Positions 7,076 to 15,959 of a DNA stretch of 64,000 bases are shown one piece after another. The translations under genes and the position numbers were made by a program. The notes under the pieces were generated by a model. That model saw nothing but the letters and a program-made list of their open reading frames with translations. It did not search any database and was not told the origin of the DNA. The stretch is from Thermodesulfobacteriota bacterium (GTDB taxonomy: Bacteria; Desulfobacterota; UBA8473), in contig JBFLWQ010000006.1 of the NCBI GenBank assembly GCA_040757775.1, positions 1 to 64,000 on the forward strand. Direction: 5' to 3'. Within the stretch, counting starts at the first letter, position 1. Each line of letters begins with the position of its first letter.

Positions 7076-7495
7076 TCATGGTTTTTTTGCCCTTATGGGA
7101 TTTGGGCCAAGTTCTCTTGCTCTTTCTGTCATTTCGTCTGCCGCACCTGTAAATTTTTGTGCATCTGATGCACCCATATTGAACATTTCTACCCTTCTAC
7201 TGTCAATGCCAATCTCATCCAGCAATTTTTTCGCGTACTTCACCTGTTTCTTTGCCCTCAGATTTCCTTCCAGGAAATGACATTCTCCTTCTTCTCACCC
7301 GGCAACAAAGACAGCATCTGCCCCACCTTCAAACGCCTTTAACAAATGTATTACATCTACCTTGCCGGTACACATGAGCTTTACAATCCTGACGTTTGGG
7401 GAGTACTGGAGCCTCATAGAACCTGCTAAATCTGCAGCAGAATAGGCACAGTACTGACAGCAAAAGGCAATTACTTTCGGTTCAAATTCATTCAT
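7076..7495 (-). CDS. mvhD: MvhD/FlpD-like Fe-S subunit, selenoprotein (UGA = Sec67)
   Basis: 139 aa if the in-frame TGA at 7295-7297 is read as selenocysteine. Residues 1-66 (CCQYCAYSAADLAGSMRLQY ... LKAFEGGADAVFVAG) and the sequence after the TGA (EEGECHFLEGNLRAKKQVKY ... FNMGASDAQKFTGAADEM) are both typical MvhD, in the same frame. Together they have the family's usual length of about 140. The TGA sits exactly at the first Cys of the conserved VAGC....CH motif, which is Sec in some methanogen VhuD proteins. A small hairpin (ATTTCC, 5-nt loop, GGAAAT) starts about 17 nt after the UGA, where a bacterial SECIS is expected. MvhD carries electrons into HdrA. Automated annotation would cut the gene to 66 aa. 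Confidence 0.88.
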
Positions 7496-7533
7496 ATAGC
7501 GTCTTCCTTTTATTATTAATCATAGATTAGCTG

Positions 7534-10500
7534 CTATGCAACAGACAAAACCGCACACTTTGCCACAACCTGATTGTCCTTGTAGTTCTGCAGGCTTATA
7601 GCCTTTCGTGGACATGCCGAGGCACATATGCCGCATCCCTGACAGGATGCCGCCTCTATCTCTGCAACACCTTCCTTATTTATAGACGGAACATCAAAGG
7701 GGCATACCCTGACGCAGGTAAGACATGCAGCACACCTGTCCTGATCAACCACTGATACCATCCCGCTCACATACATCTGATCCTGAGAGAGAACCGTACA
7801 GGCTCTGGCAACTGCTCCCCTGGCTTGAGATATGCTTTCCTCTATGAATTTCGGTGAATGGGCTAATCCACATAAGTATATTCCGTCATTAGAGAAATCC
7901 AATGGTCGCAACTTCATATGGGCTTCCAGGAAATAACCGTCCATATTGAGGGGCAGCTTAAATGTGGTGGCTAATTCCTCTGCATCAGGACGGGGATGGA
8001 TACCTGCACTTAAGACAAGACAATCTGGTTTTATGGTAATCTCTGCTCCCAGGGTTTCATCGAACACCTTCAGCTCAAGCTGGTCGTTAGAAGAGGTAAC
8101 ATCTGGTTTTTTGTCTGCATCATATCGGATAAATACCACACCAGCCTCTCTCGCCTTTTTATAGTAAAGTTCCTTGAAGGCATATGTCCTTATATCCCTG
8201 TAAAGCACATAAACATTAATATCCGGATTAATCTCCTTAAGCTTAATGGCATTCTTTACTGCCTCTCCGCAACACACCCTGCTACAGAACCTGTGTTCAT
8301 CGTCTCTGGAACCCACACATTGAATCATGACAACATCTTTTATATCTTTAAACTCCTCTTTGGATGCCACTATCTTTTTTTCCAGTTCCCGCTGGGTCAA
8401 TACCCTTTTATCCTGTCCGTACAGGTATTCTGTAGGTGTGTACTCAACCCCTCCTGTAGCAATTATCACCACACCATGTTCCAACTCTTTTAAGTCCCCG
8501 CCGGTAGAAACCCTGGTCTTAAAGTTTCCCACATGACCGGAGAATTCAACTATATGGGAATCCTTAAATATCTTTATCCTGTTCTGTTTCTCTACTTGCT
8601 GAATCAACTCCTCAACATACTTACTTGGTTCCATTTCATCCAGGGTGTAATGCAAATCCCTGGCATTACCACCAAGCTCACCGGTCTTTTCAACAAGGTA
8701 GGTCTCGTACCCCTGGGAAGCCAAAGAAAGAGCAGCAGTCATACCTGTTACCCCGCCTCCTACGACGAGGCCACGGGGGATAACGTTGAAAGGAAGTTCC
8801 TGCAGGGGTTCCAATGTATTCGCTCTGGATACTGCCATCCGGATTAAATCCTTTGCCTTTTCAGTAGCCTCTGCTGGGTAATTCGCATGAACCCAGGAAC
8901 ATTGATCCCTGATATTTGCCATTTCAAACAAGTACTTGTTAAGCCCTGCTTCTCTCAGGGTGTCCTGGAAAAGGGGTTCATGGGTTCTTGGAGTACATGA
9001 TGCTACAACCACTCTGTTTATACCCTTTTCCTTTATAATATTTATCATATTACTTGTAGTATCAGTGGAACATGTAAAGAGATTCTCTTCAGCGTGAACA
9101 ACTCCTGGGAGTGCCCTGGCGTATTCAGCTACTCCAGGTACATCTACAACCCTTGCTATGTTTGTACCGCATCTACAGACAAAGACTCCTACCCTCTCTT
9201 CCTCAGAAGCAATTTCTCTTTCAGGAGGATAGATTTTTTCTTTGATCATGCTCCCCCTTTCACTGGAAAGGAGTTCTGACGAAAGGTCTGCAGCGCTGCT
9301 AGCCGTCATTACCGATTCAGGAATATCCATAGGTGCTTCAAAGGCACCGGCAACATAGACCCCTGGTCTTGATGTGACATTAGGCGCAAGAGTATTAGTT
9401 TCGCAGAAACCATACTGATTCAGTTGTACTGAGAGTTTTTCAGCCAACTCTCTTGTCCCGGGTGACGGCACCAAACCAACAGACAAAACCACCATATCAA
9501 ACTCTTCTTCTTTAATCTGTTCGTTATCCGTGGTGTACTTCACCATAAGGTTGTTGGTCTTTTGAAACTCTTTTACATTTGAGACGATACTCTTTATATA
9601 TTTTACACCGTATTTATTCTTCGCTGTTTCATAGTAAGATTCAAAACCTTTCCCAAATGCCCTTATATCATTATAGAAAACAGTTGCTTCAAGACCTTCT
9701 ACATGGTCTATAGCCATTATTGCTTCCTTTGTTGCATACATACAGCAAACTGATGAACAGTACTCTTTGCCGCAAGAAGCATCACGAGAACCAACGCATT
9801 GAATCCATGCTACTCTCTTTGGGGTGGTTTGATCCGATGGACGTAAAACATGACCATGGTAGGGTCCTGATGCTGACAGTATTCTCTCAAACTCAAGGCT
9901 CGTAACCACATTCTTCATCCTGCCATAACCATATTCTCCTTTTATGTCTGCATGAAACTCTTCATACCCTGGAGTTAGTATTATGGAGCCCACATCTATA
10001 TCAACAAGCTCTTCCTTCATCTGGTGGTTTATTGCCTTTGCAGTGCATGCATCAACACAACGTAAACACTCACTGCAGATACCACAATTCAGGCATCTGT
10101 TTGCCTCTTCAAGGGTTTGGGACTCAGAAAACCCCAACTGAACTTCATTAAAACTGCCTATCCTCTCTTTCACGTCGAGTCTTGGCATTCTCTGGCGGGT
10201 TGATCTTTCGATTCCATGGGTATCTACCTCTATCTCCTCCAGGGCCTCGCCCCTGCCTTCGTGCAGATCCTCTCCCTTTAAATACCTGTCAATAGAGACA
10301 GCGGCTTCCTTACCAGCAGCTATAGCCTCGACAACAGTGGCTGGACCTGAAGCAGCGTCCCCTCCTGCAAATATCCCTGATATATTTGTAGCATACGTAA
10401 CAGGATCTATATCAATGGTATTACTTTTGCTTAGCTTTAGTTCAATCTCAGGCGACATAAATGCCGTATCAAGAGACTGCCCTATAGCAGGGATTACCGC

Positions 10501-11961
10501 ATCTACATCCATAACGAATCCTGAATCTTTGATAGGGACCGGCCTTCTTCTCCCGCTTTCATCTGGCTCTCCCAACTCCATTTTTATACATTCCAGCCCA
10601 ACTACCTTACCGTCCTTACCCAAAATTCTGACCGGGGCTACAAGGTAATGAATCTTTATACCCTCCTCTTCTGCCTCCTCTATCTCTTCATCATTGGCAG
10701 GCATTTCTTCTATAGACCTTCTATATATTATAAATGCCTCCTCGGCACCTAACCTTAAAGCCGTTCTGACAGAATCAATGGCAACATTGCCGCCACCTAT
10801 TACTGCAACTCTTTTCCCAAGAGAAACCTTTTCCCCAAGATTTATATCTCTTAGAAAGTGAACACCGTGAACAACCCCCTGCAGGTCTTCTCCCTCTATA
10901 CCTAACTTTCTGCTGACATGAGATCCAACCGCTAAAAATATGGCATTGTATCCATCTTTCTGCAGGTCCTGGATTGTAAGGTCTGCCCCTATCTTGATAT
11001 TTGTTCTTATCTCTACTCCAAGCTCTTTTATATAATCTATCTCTGCATTCAGTATGTCCTTTGGGAGCCGGTACTCCGGGATTCCCACAGCCAGCATACC
11101 GCCTGCCACTGGAAGTGACTCAAAGACCGTCACATTGTAACCTTTCAAAGCCAGGTAGTAGGCCGAACTTAACCCTGCCGGGCCTGAACCTATAATGGCT
11201 ATTCTCTCTTCCCTTTTTTCTTCAATCTCTGGCAGTTTTTTCTCTTTTGATTTAAGCTCTAAGTCTGCGACAAAGCGCTTCAGAAAATCGATGGCTACCG
11301 GTTCATCAACCTTACCCCTTGTACACTTTCCCTCACAGGGATGATGACACACTCTTCCGCAGATTGCCGGAAGGGGATTGTCCTTTTTGATGAGCGCCAG
11401 TGCCTCTTCATACCTGCCCTTTGCAATAAGGGCTATATATCCCTGAACATGTATATGAGCTGGACACGTAGCCTTGCATGGAGATGTCCCTTTTTTGTCT
11501 ATAGCGTAAGCACTGGGTATAGCCTGAGGAAAGTTTTTGTAAATGGCCTTTCGGTCTGTCAGCTCCTCTTCAAATGCGGCAAAAACATTTACCGGGCAAA
11601 CCTCTATGCAATCACCGCAGGCGTTACACTTTTCAACATCTATAAATCTGGGACGCTTCAACACTTTTATTTTAAAGTTACCTGCCTCCCCCTGGACATC
11701 TTCTACCCTGGCATTTGTTATTATATCTATATTGAGATGTTTATCACATTCAATAAGCTTGGGAGAAATTGTACACATGGAGCAGTCATTAGTGGGAAAT
11801 GTCTTGTCCAGTTGTGCCATTCTTCCACCAATAGACGTTGATTCATCCACCAGATATACCTTAAAACCAGAATTTGCCAGGTCCAGAGATGCCTGCATTC
11901 CGGCAATGCCGGCGCCAATGACCATTACTGAACCTATCTTTCGTTGATTACTATCCGACAT
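7534..11961 (-). CDS. hdrA: Giant HdrA: two HdrA modules with a GltD-like insertion
   Basis: 1475 aa, about twice a usual HdrA. Order: FAD site VIGAGIAGMQASLDLA (14-29); CNACGDCIEVCP (112-123); a glutamate-synthase-small-subunit/NfnB-like insertion (about 155-640) with CxxxC Fe-S motifs, IIGSGPAGLSSAYYLALKGY (256-275) and nucleotide site VIGGGNVAID; CLNCGICSECLRCVDAC; return to HdrA with QCVGSRD...CSSVCC (721-740); a second HdrA module from about 925 (CRCGTNIARVVDVPGV, VVASCTPRTHEP, VVGGGVTGMTAALSLA); C-terminal double ferredoxin (CAACLTCVRVCP, CQGCGICASACP). HdrA is the flavin electron-bifurcating subunit. Here it would link MvhD, HdrBC and MetVF, and the GltD part suggests an NAD(P)H site. 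No in-frame TGA occurs. Confidence 0.93.
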   Translation of the reverse strand: MSDSNQRKIGSVMVIGAGIAGMQASLDLANSGFKVYLVDESTSIGGRMAQLDKTFPTNDCSMCTISPKLIECDKHLNIDIITNARVEDVQGEAGNFKIKVLKRPRFIDVEKCNACGDCIEVCPVNVFAAFEEELTDRKAIYKNFPQAIPSAYAIDKKGTSPCKATCPAHIHVQGYIALIAKGRYEEALALIKKDNPLPAICGRVCHHPCEGKCTRGKVDEPVAIDFLKRFVADLELKSKEKKLPEIEEKREERIAIIGSGPAGLSSAYYLALKGYNVTVFESLPVAGGMLAVGIPEYRLPKDILNAEIDYIKELGVEIRTNIKIGADLTIQDLQKDGYNAIFLAVGSHVSRKLGIEGEDLQGVVHGVHFLRDINLGEKVSLGKRVAVIGGGNVAIDSVRTALRLGAEEAFIIYRRSIEEMPANDEEIEEAEEEGIKIHYLVAPVRILGKDGKVVGLECIKMELGEPDESGRRRPVPIKDSGFVMDVDAVIPAIGQSLDTAFMSPEIELKLSKSNTIDIDPVTYATNISGIFAGGDAASGPATVVEAIAAGKEAAVSIDRYLKGEDLHEGRGEALEEIEVDTHGIERSTRQRMPRLDVKERIGSFNEVQLGFSESQTLEEANRCLNCGICSECLRCVDACTAKAINHQMKEELVDIDVGSIILTPGYEEFHADIKGEYGYGRMKNVVTSLEFERILSASGPYHGHVLRPSDQTTPKRVAWIQCVGSRDASCGKEYCSSVCCMYATKEAIMAIDHVEGLEATVFYNDIRAFGKGFESYYETAKNKYGVKYIKSIVSNVKEFQKTNNLMVKYTTDNEQIKEEEFDMVVLSVGLVPSPGTRELAEKLSVQLNQYGFCETNTLAPNVTSRPGVYVAGAFEAPMDIPESVMTASSAADLSSELLSSERGSMIKEKIYPPEREIASEEERVGVFVCRCGTNIARVVDVPGVAEYARALPGVVHAEENLFTCSTDTTSNMINIIKEKGINRVVVASCTPRTHEPLFQDTLREAGLNKYLFEMANIRDQCSWVHANYPAEATEKAKDLIRMAVSRANTLEPLQELPFNVIPRGLVVGGGVTGMTAALSLASQGYETYLVEKTGELGGNARDLHYTLDEMEPSKYVEELIQQVEKQNRIKIFKDSHIVEFSGHVGNFKTRVSTGGDLKELEHGVVIIATGGVEYTPTEYLYGQDKRVLTQRELEKKIVASKEEFKDIKDVVMIQCVGSRDDEHRFCSRVCCGEAVKNAIKLKEINPDINVYVLYRDIRTYAFKELYYKKAREAGVVFIRYDADKKPDVTSSNDQLELKVFDETLGAEITIKPDCLVLSAGIHPRPDAEELATTFKLPLNMDGYFLEAHMKLRPLDFSNDGIYLCGLAHSPKFIEESISQARGAVARACTVLSQDQMYVSGMVSVVDQDRCAACLTCVRVCPFDVPSINKEGVAEIEAASCQGCGICASACPRKAISLQNYKDNQVVAKCAVLSVA

Positions 11962-12039
11962 CTAAACCACCTCTTTATTCGTGAATCGTGAGTCGTTAAT
12001 CGTAAAATAAAAAACGATTCGCCATTCACGATTCACGAC

Positions 12040-12891
12040 TTACATAAGCCCTACAGACCTTAACAACTCCATTGGATCGACCATGTGTCTTCGGAGCCAT
12101 TTCTCAGCGTCACCATGAGCCATAGATAATCCTATTAATTCAGTCATATAGAATACAGGCAGATAGTATCCCTTCCCATATTCATCAGATATCTCCTTCT
12201 GCCTTGTATCCAGGTTGGCATGGCACAGAGGACACGCCACCGCAATGCAATCAGCGCCAGCCTCAATTGCCATATCAAAAAGGTTATTGCCCAATCTCTT
12301 TACGATGTCAATCCTGGTCAATGCTAGATTGCCACCGCAGCAATCTGTCTTAAATGACCATGGTTTGCTTTCTGCCCCTAAAATATTTATCAATCTATCC
12401 ATACTCTTAGGGTCTTCATAATCAGCTACATCCGTAATCTTCGGAGGACGTGCATACAGACATCCGTAGAAAGATACAACCCTCAGATCTGTTAAAGGCT
12501 TTTTAACAAATCTTTCCATAAGGGCAAGGTTTTCATCCTCGCTTAAAAAGTCCAGAATATGTTTAATCTTTATCTTACCCTTATAGGATGTCTTCACATC
12601 CGTTTTTATTTCACCAATTGCCGCCTTTTCTGCGCTTTTTAACCTGTTAAAACAAGCCATGCAGGGAATTAGCAAATCATCATTCTCTTTTTCTGCAATT
12701 TCCAGATTTCTCATAGGCAATGCAATTGACAGAAAATCATCAGTTATATGGGCAGAGCTTGCCCCACAGCAATTCCAATCCTCCAGCTCCCTCAGTTCAA
12801 TGCCCAACACATCAAATACCCTTCTAAGGGATTCATCGTAATCCCGGGCACTGCCCTCTAGTGAGCAACCCGGATAATAGGAAACCCTCAT
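12040..12891 (-). CDS. hdrB: Heterodisulfide reductase subunit B-like (CCG domains)
   Basis: 283 aa. Starts RVSYYPGCSLEG and has two complete CCG motifs: NCCGASSAH...CMACFNRL and DCCGGNLALT...CPLCHANL. In HdrB these bind the two unusual [4Fe-4S] clusters that reduce a disulfide. Bacterial homologues without CoM/CoB act on other acceptors or as electron relays, here presumably between HdrA and MetVF. The ATG overlaps the hdrC stop by 3 nt (ATGA), so the two are co-translated. Confidence 0.93.
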   Translation of the reverse strand: MRVSYYPGCSLEGSARDYDESLRRVFDVLGIELRELEDWNCCGASSAHITDDFLSIALPMRNLEIAEKENDDLLIPCMACFNRLKSAEKAAIGEIKTDVKTSYKGKIKIKHILDFLSEDENLALMERFVKKPLTDLRVVSFYGCLYARPPKITDVADYEDPKSMDRLINILGAESKPWSFKTDCCGGNLALTRIDIVKRLGNNLFDMAIEAGADCIAVACPLCHANLDTRQKEISDEYGKGYYLPVFYMTELIGLSMAHGDAEKWLRRHMVDPMELLRSVGLM

Positions 12892-13454
12892 GATTTCTTT
12901 CTCCTTTGAGCTTCTTCAAAGATACCCCTAACCTCTTTTCTTCCCCTAATTCCGGAAGGCAGGATTTTCAACTTTCCTCTTTTGAACATTTCCCACCCCA
13001 GCATGGAATCCCTCATCAAGTCTCCGGTTTTTAATTTATATTCTCCTATCATACCCAATTCATGAATTCTTCCCCTCTTCTTAACTGATGAAAGAAAAGC
13101 TGCGTGGAATACAGGAACATCTTTTTGTGCCGTATCAAACTCTAAATCAGTGGCTATCTGCCTTAAGGCATCCATCAATTTAGCAATATCTATATTATTT
13201 GGGCATCTGGTAGTACACGTTTCGCATGAAGCGCATGCCCAGATGGTAGAACTCTTTAATACCTCATCCTTTAACCCTAGACGAATCATATGTATTATCT
13301 TATGAGGCATAATATCCATAGCAAAGTTTACCGGGCAACCATTGGAACACTTTTTACATTGAAAACAGGAAGAGATTTCAACCTCCCGTTTATCCTCTAT
13401 TTCTTGAAGAAAAGATGGCCCGTTATTTCTTTCTAACAGCACTTTAGCTTCCAT
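12888..13454 (-). CDS. hdrC: Heterodisulfide reductase subunit C-like (2x[4Fe-4S])
   Basis: 188 aa soluble ferredoxin-like subunit. Two clusters are visible: CFQCKKCSNGCP and CASCETCTTRCP. HdrC passes electrons from HdrA to HdrB. Length and motif spacing are normal. It is the first gene after the 159-nt gap behind acsE, and a terminator-like hairpin ends 18 nt before its ATG. Confidence 0.93.
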   Translation of the reverse strand: MEAKVLLERNNGPSFLQEIEDKREVEISSCFQCKKCSNGCPVNFAMDIMPHKIIHMIRLGLKDEVLKSSTIWACASCETCTTRCPNNIDIAKLMDALRQIATDLEFDTAQKDVPVFHAAFLSSVKKRGRIHELGMIGEYKLKTGDLMRDSMLGWEMFKRGKLKILPSGIRGRKEVRGIFEEAQRRKKS

Positions 13455-13471
13455 ATTTATTAACCCACGTT

Positions 13472-13518
13472 AAAAAAGGGCGTCCCGCGGTTAATCATGC
13501 TTCACGAGATTCGCCCTT
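13472..13518 (-). terminator. Terminator/attenuator-like hairpin between acsE and hdrC
   Basis: Read on the minus strand: AAGGGCG, an inner pairing TCTCG/CGGGA, then CGCCCTT followed by a run of T. It has the form of an intrinsic terminator, but only about 18 nt separate the T run from the hdrC ATG, too little for a new promoter. It is more likely a partial terminator setting the acs to hdr-met transcript ratio, or an element affecting hdrC translation. Confidence 0.55.
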
Positions 13519-13613
13519 CGATTAATTGATTTAGGCTTCTTCGATAATCCCGATCTTTGTATCAGGAAAGCTTTCTTAACAGGGAATAATTCTTTCAGTC
13601 GTTTAAAAACTAA

Positions 13614-14507
13614 TTAGAGTTCAAGCCACGAGTCCGAATATAAGGAATGTCCCAGAAGAACCTTCGCCGTTTTTACATAATCGAGTTCTTCCTTTGTCAA
13701 TGATGCCAGATTAGGTTCATTGCCATCACAAATATCCTCGATTATCTTCTTGATCTTCGGTCTCTCACCCTTGCAGAAGGCGGTCATTTCATCATCAAAG
13801 GCATCAACGATTGCTGAGTACATCCCATACTTTTCTAAAATTACTATAAATGTCTGATTCAGTATGGGACGCAAGTGTTCAGGTGCCCCATTGGAGACAT
13901 TCGATAGACCACAGGTGGATTTTAGCCCTGGTGCCAGGGCTTCTGCTATATCGGGAAACATCATCATAAAGTTTACCATGCTTTTTATCTGGTCTTGCTG
14001 GACGTTAACAGGCGTCATAATGGGATCCACGAATATATCCTCCGGGGCTATGCCGGCTTCAAGCATAGCAGAAACCAGAGTTACAGTAAGTTCTGACCTT
14101 TCATTTTCATCTCGTGGCATCCCCGAAGGCCCCCAGAGCAAGGCTATAGCCTGGGCATTGTATTTTGCAGCTAGGGGTATCATAGCATCCATCCTTTCCG
14201 GTCTTGCCATGATCGAGTTTATCATCGCTCTTCCCTTATGGACCTTCAACCCTGCCTCAATAGCCTCTATATTAGATGTGTCTAAAGCCAGAGGTATATC
14301 CGGCACTACCTCCTGAACGGTCTTTACAATCCACTCCATCAGTTCAGGTCCGCCTTTTCTTGCCGGCCCCAGATTAATGTCAATCCAGTTCACTCCTTTT
14401 TCCGCTTCTGCTTTTGCCAGTTCTCTGATTGGACCGGGATCTTTCTCCTTCATGGCAGTGCCAATCTTCGTTACCATTACATTTAAATTCTCTCCGATTC
14501 GTAACAT
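13614..14507 (-). CDS. acsE: Methyl-THF:corrinoid/Fe-S protein methyltransferase
   Basis: 297 aa, pterin-binding TIM barrel. Diagnostic stretches: GENLNVMVTKIGTAMK at the start, GVNWIDINLGPARK, IPLALDTSN, INSIMARPERMDAMIPLA, and FVDPIMTPVNV. It transfers the methyl group between methyl-THF and cob(I)amide of the AcsCD protein. It is slightly longer than the ~262-aa acetogen enzymes, mainly at the C-terminus (KKIIEDICDGNEP...). It lies 30 nt after acsC, its substrate protein. Confidence 0.95.
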   Translation of the reverse strand: MLRIGENLNVMVTKIGTAMKEKDPGPIRELAKAEAEKGVNWIDINLGPARKGGPELMEWIVKTVQEVVPDIPLALDTSNIEAIEAGLKVHKGRAMINSIMARPERMDAMIPLAAKYNAQAIALLWGPSGMPRDENERSELTVTLVSAMLEAGIAPEDIFVDPIMTPVNVQQDQIKSMVNFMMMFPDIAEALAPGLKSTCGLSNVSNGAPEHLRPILNQTFIVILEKYGMYSAIVDAFDDEMTAFCKGERPKIKKIIEDICDGNEPNLASLTKEELDYVKTAKVLLGHSLYSDSWLEL

Positions 14508-14537
14508 ACTTACCCCTCTCTTTTCCTATAAAGTTTC

Positions 14538-15884
14538 TTATGCAGACAGCTGTCGCAAGTAGGCAGGGAGATGGGCAGCTTCTCTTGGTCCGATTGCTAC
14601 TTCCCAGTCTCCCAACTCCTCTTCCAGGTCTCCACTGATAGACGCTGCATACCCTGGAATAATTATCTTTCTTGTCTTAGCCTTATCTATGATACCACAC
14701 TTCTTAACAAAGATCCCCAGTGCATCGCCTACGAATTTGCCTGCTGCCCATGCCGTCATAACTGAAAGTCCTTCGGTATCAATAATCAAAAGCCATGTAG
14801 GGACCTTGCTGCCTTCAATCTCTCCGGAAACGATAAAGTAAGTAAGGGCAAAATTAGATGTAATACAAATCGGCGAGTTTTCATCCGGATTATTGATTTC
14901 GTAGATCCCCTGTGTCACCACCATGGGACGCTGGGGATCGGTGTAAATATTCAAACGTTCCAGGAGAAGTGGGAAAAGGCTCGCTCCATCGAAATCTGAC
15001 ATCACTGCTATATTGCCATACTTTGCAATCAGCATCGAGGCGATAAGTGTTTCCTGTTCCAGGGTCTCTGCCATTTCAAAAGGGAGAGAAATTGTAGGGA
15101 ACCCCAGGGACTTGTTCTTGGCGAGAAGTGCCGCCCTCCTGATGGCAATCTGATCTTCATAAACCTGCTTTATCGATCTTGCCCCTGAGTCAAGCACCAG
15201 ATCTTTAAGCCCCAGGGCAGTTGCCTTATCTGACAATTCGATTAAGTTGTCAATGTTAGTACCTTTAATCGCCAGAGGGCATCTGCTTTCCTCAGCCAAT
15301 TTTGCCATCTTTTCAAAATTGTCATTGGTTGCAGCATATATGAGGGGGTTCGTTCCGCTCTTTGCCTTGATGCCTGCAGCCATAACATCGCTATCCTCAC
15401 TCATGAGAATATAGCTGAAATTGCTGGTATCTGCCACTTGCTTTGTCAGTGCCTCGAATTTCCCTGCATCGCCACTGGTATCTTTGACGGCTACAAGTTC
15501 TGGTCTAAGGTTTAGCCCTACCCTCTCATACTGGAAGGTATCCCATTTCCTTAGTTTCATATCAACAGTATCTGCATCCATATCGGTAGTTAATAGGGCA
15601 GCCAGCCCAGTTGGATTAAAAAAGGTCTTCTCGTGACGGTAAAGAACTGTCTCTCCTCCCACCTTTACCTGCCTGTCTCCGTATCCAACCGTGAGCTGCC
15701 TTATTGGAGGAGCGGAGGCTTCTGCAAGCTTTTCCTTTGCCTCTTCAGAAACATAGGGACAGGCGGAAAGCTCAGCCTTTCCCGCCGCCAGATTCATCGC
15801 AAAGGCAAGGCAGGTAGGAACACCACATTCCTTACAATTTGTTTTGGGAAGCAATTTAAAAATCTCTATACCTGTAAGAGCCAT
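14538..15884 (-). CDS. acsC: Corrinoid/iron-sulfur protein large subunit
   Basis: 448 aa. N-terminal [4Fe-4S] domain with Cys17, Cys20, Cys25 and Cys42 (NCKECGVPTC ... ACPY), then a TIM barrel and a C-terminal B12-binding region (GLSVMTAWAAGKFVGDALG). It carries the methyl-cobamide that AcsE loads and AcsB unloads. Length is normal for the family. It lies between acsB and acsE in the array. Confidence 0.95.
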   Translation of the reverse strand: MALTGIEIFKLLPKTNCKECGVPTCLAFAMNLAAGKAELSACPYVSEEAKEKLAEASAPPIRQLTVGYGDRQVKVGGETVLYRHEKTFFNPTGLAALLTTDMDADTVDMKLRKWDTFQYERVGLNLRPELVAVKDTSGDAGKFEALTKQVADTSNFSYILMSEDSDVMAAGIKAKSGTNPLIYAATNDNFEKMAKLAEESRCPLAIKGTNIDNLIELSDKATALGLKDLVLDSGARSIKQVYEDQIAIRRAALLAKNKSLGFPTISLPFEMAETLEQETLIASMLIAKYGNIAVMSDFDGASLFPLLLERLNIYTDPQRPMVVTQGIYEINNPDENSPICITSNFALTYFIVSGEIEGSKVPTWLLIIDTEGLSVMTAWAAGKFVGDALGIFVKKCGIIDKAKTRKIIIPGYAASISGDLEEELGDWEVAIGPREAAHLPAYLRQLSA

Positions 15885-15959
15885 AACGATCTTTCCTCCT
15901 CAACTTTTATACACAGAGAAATGCCCTCACACAGGGGGAGGGCCAAATCAAAACCGTGA

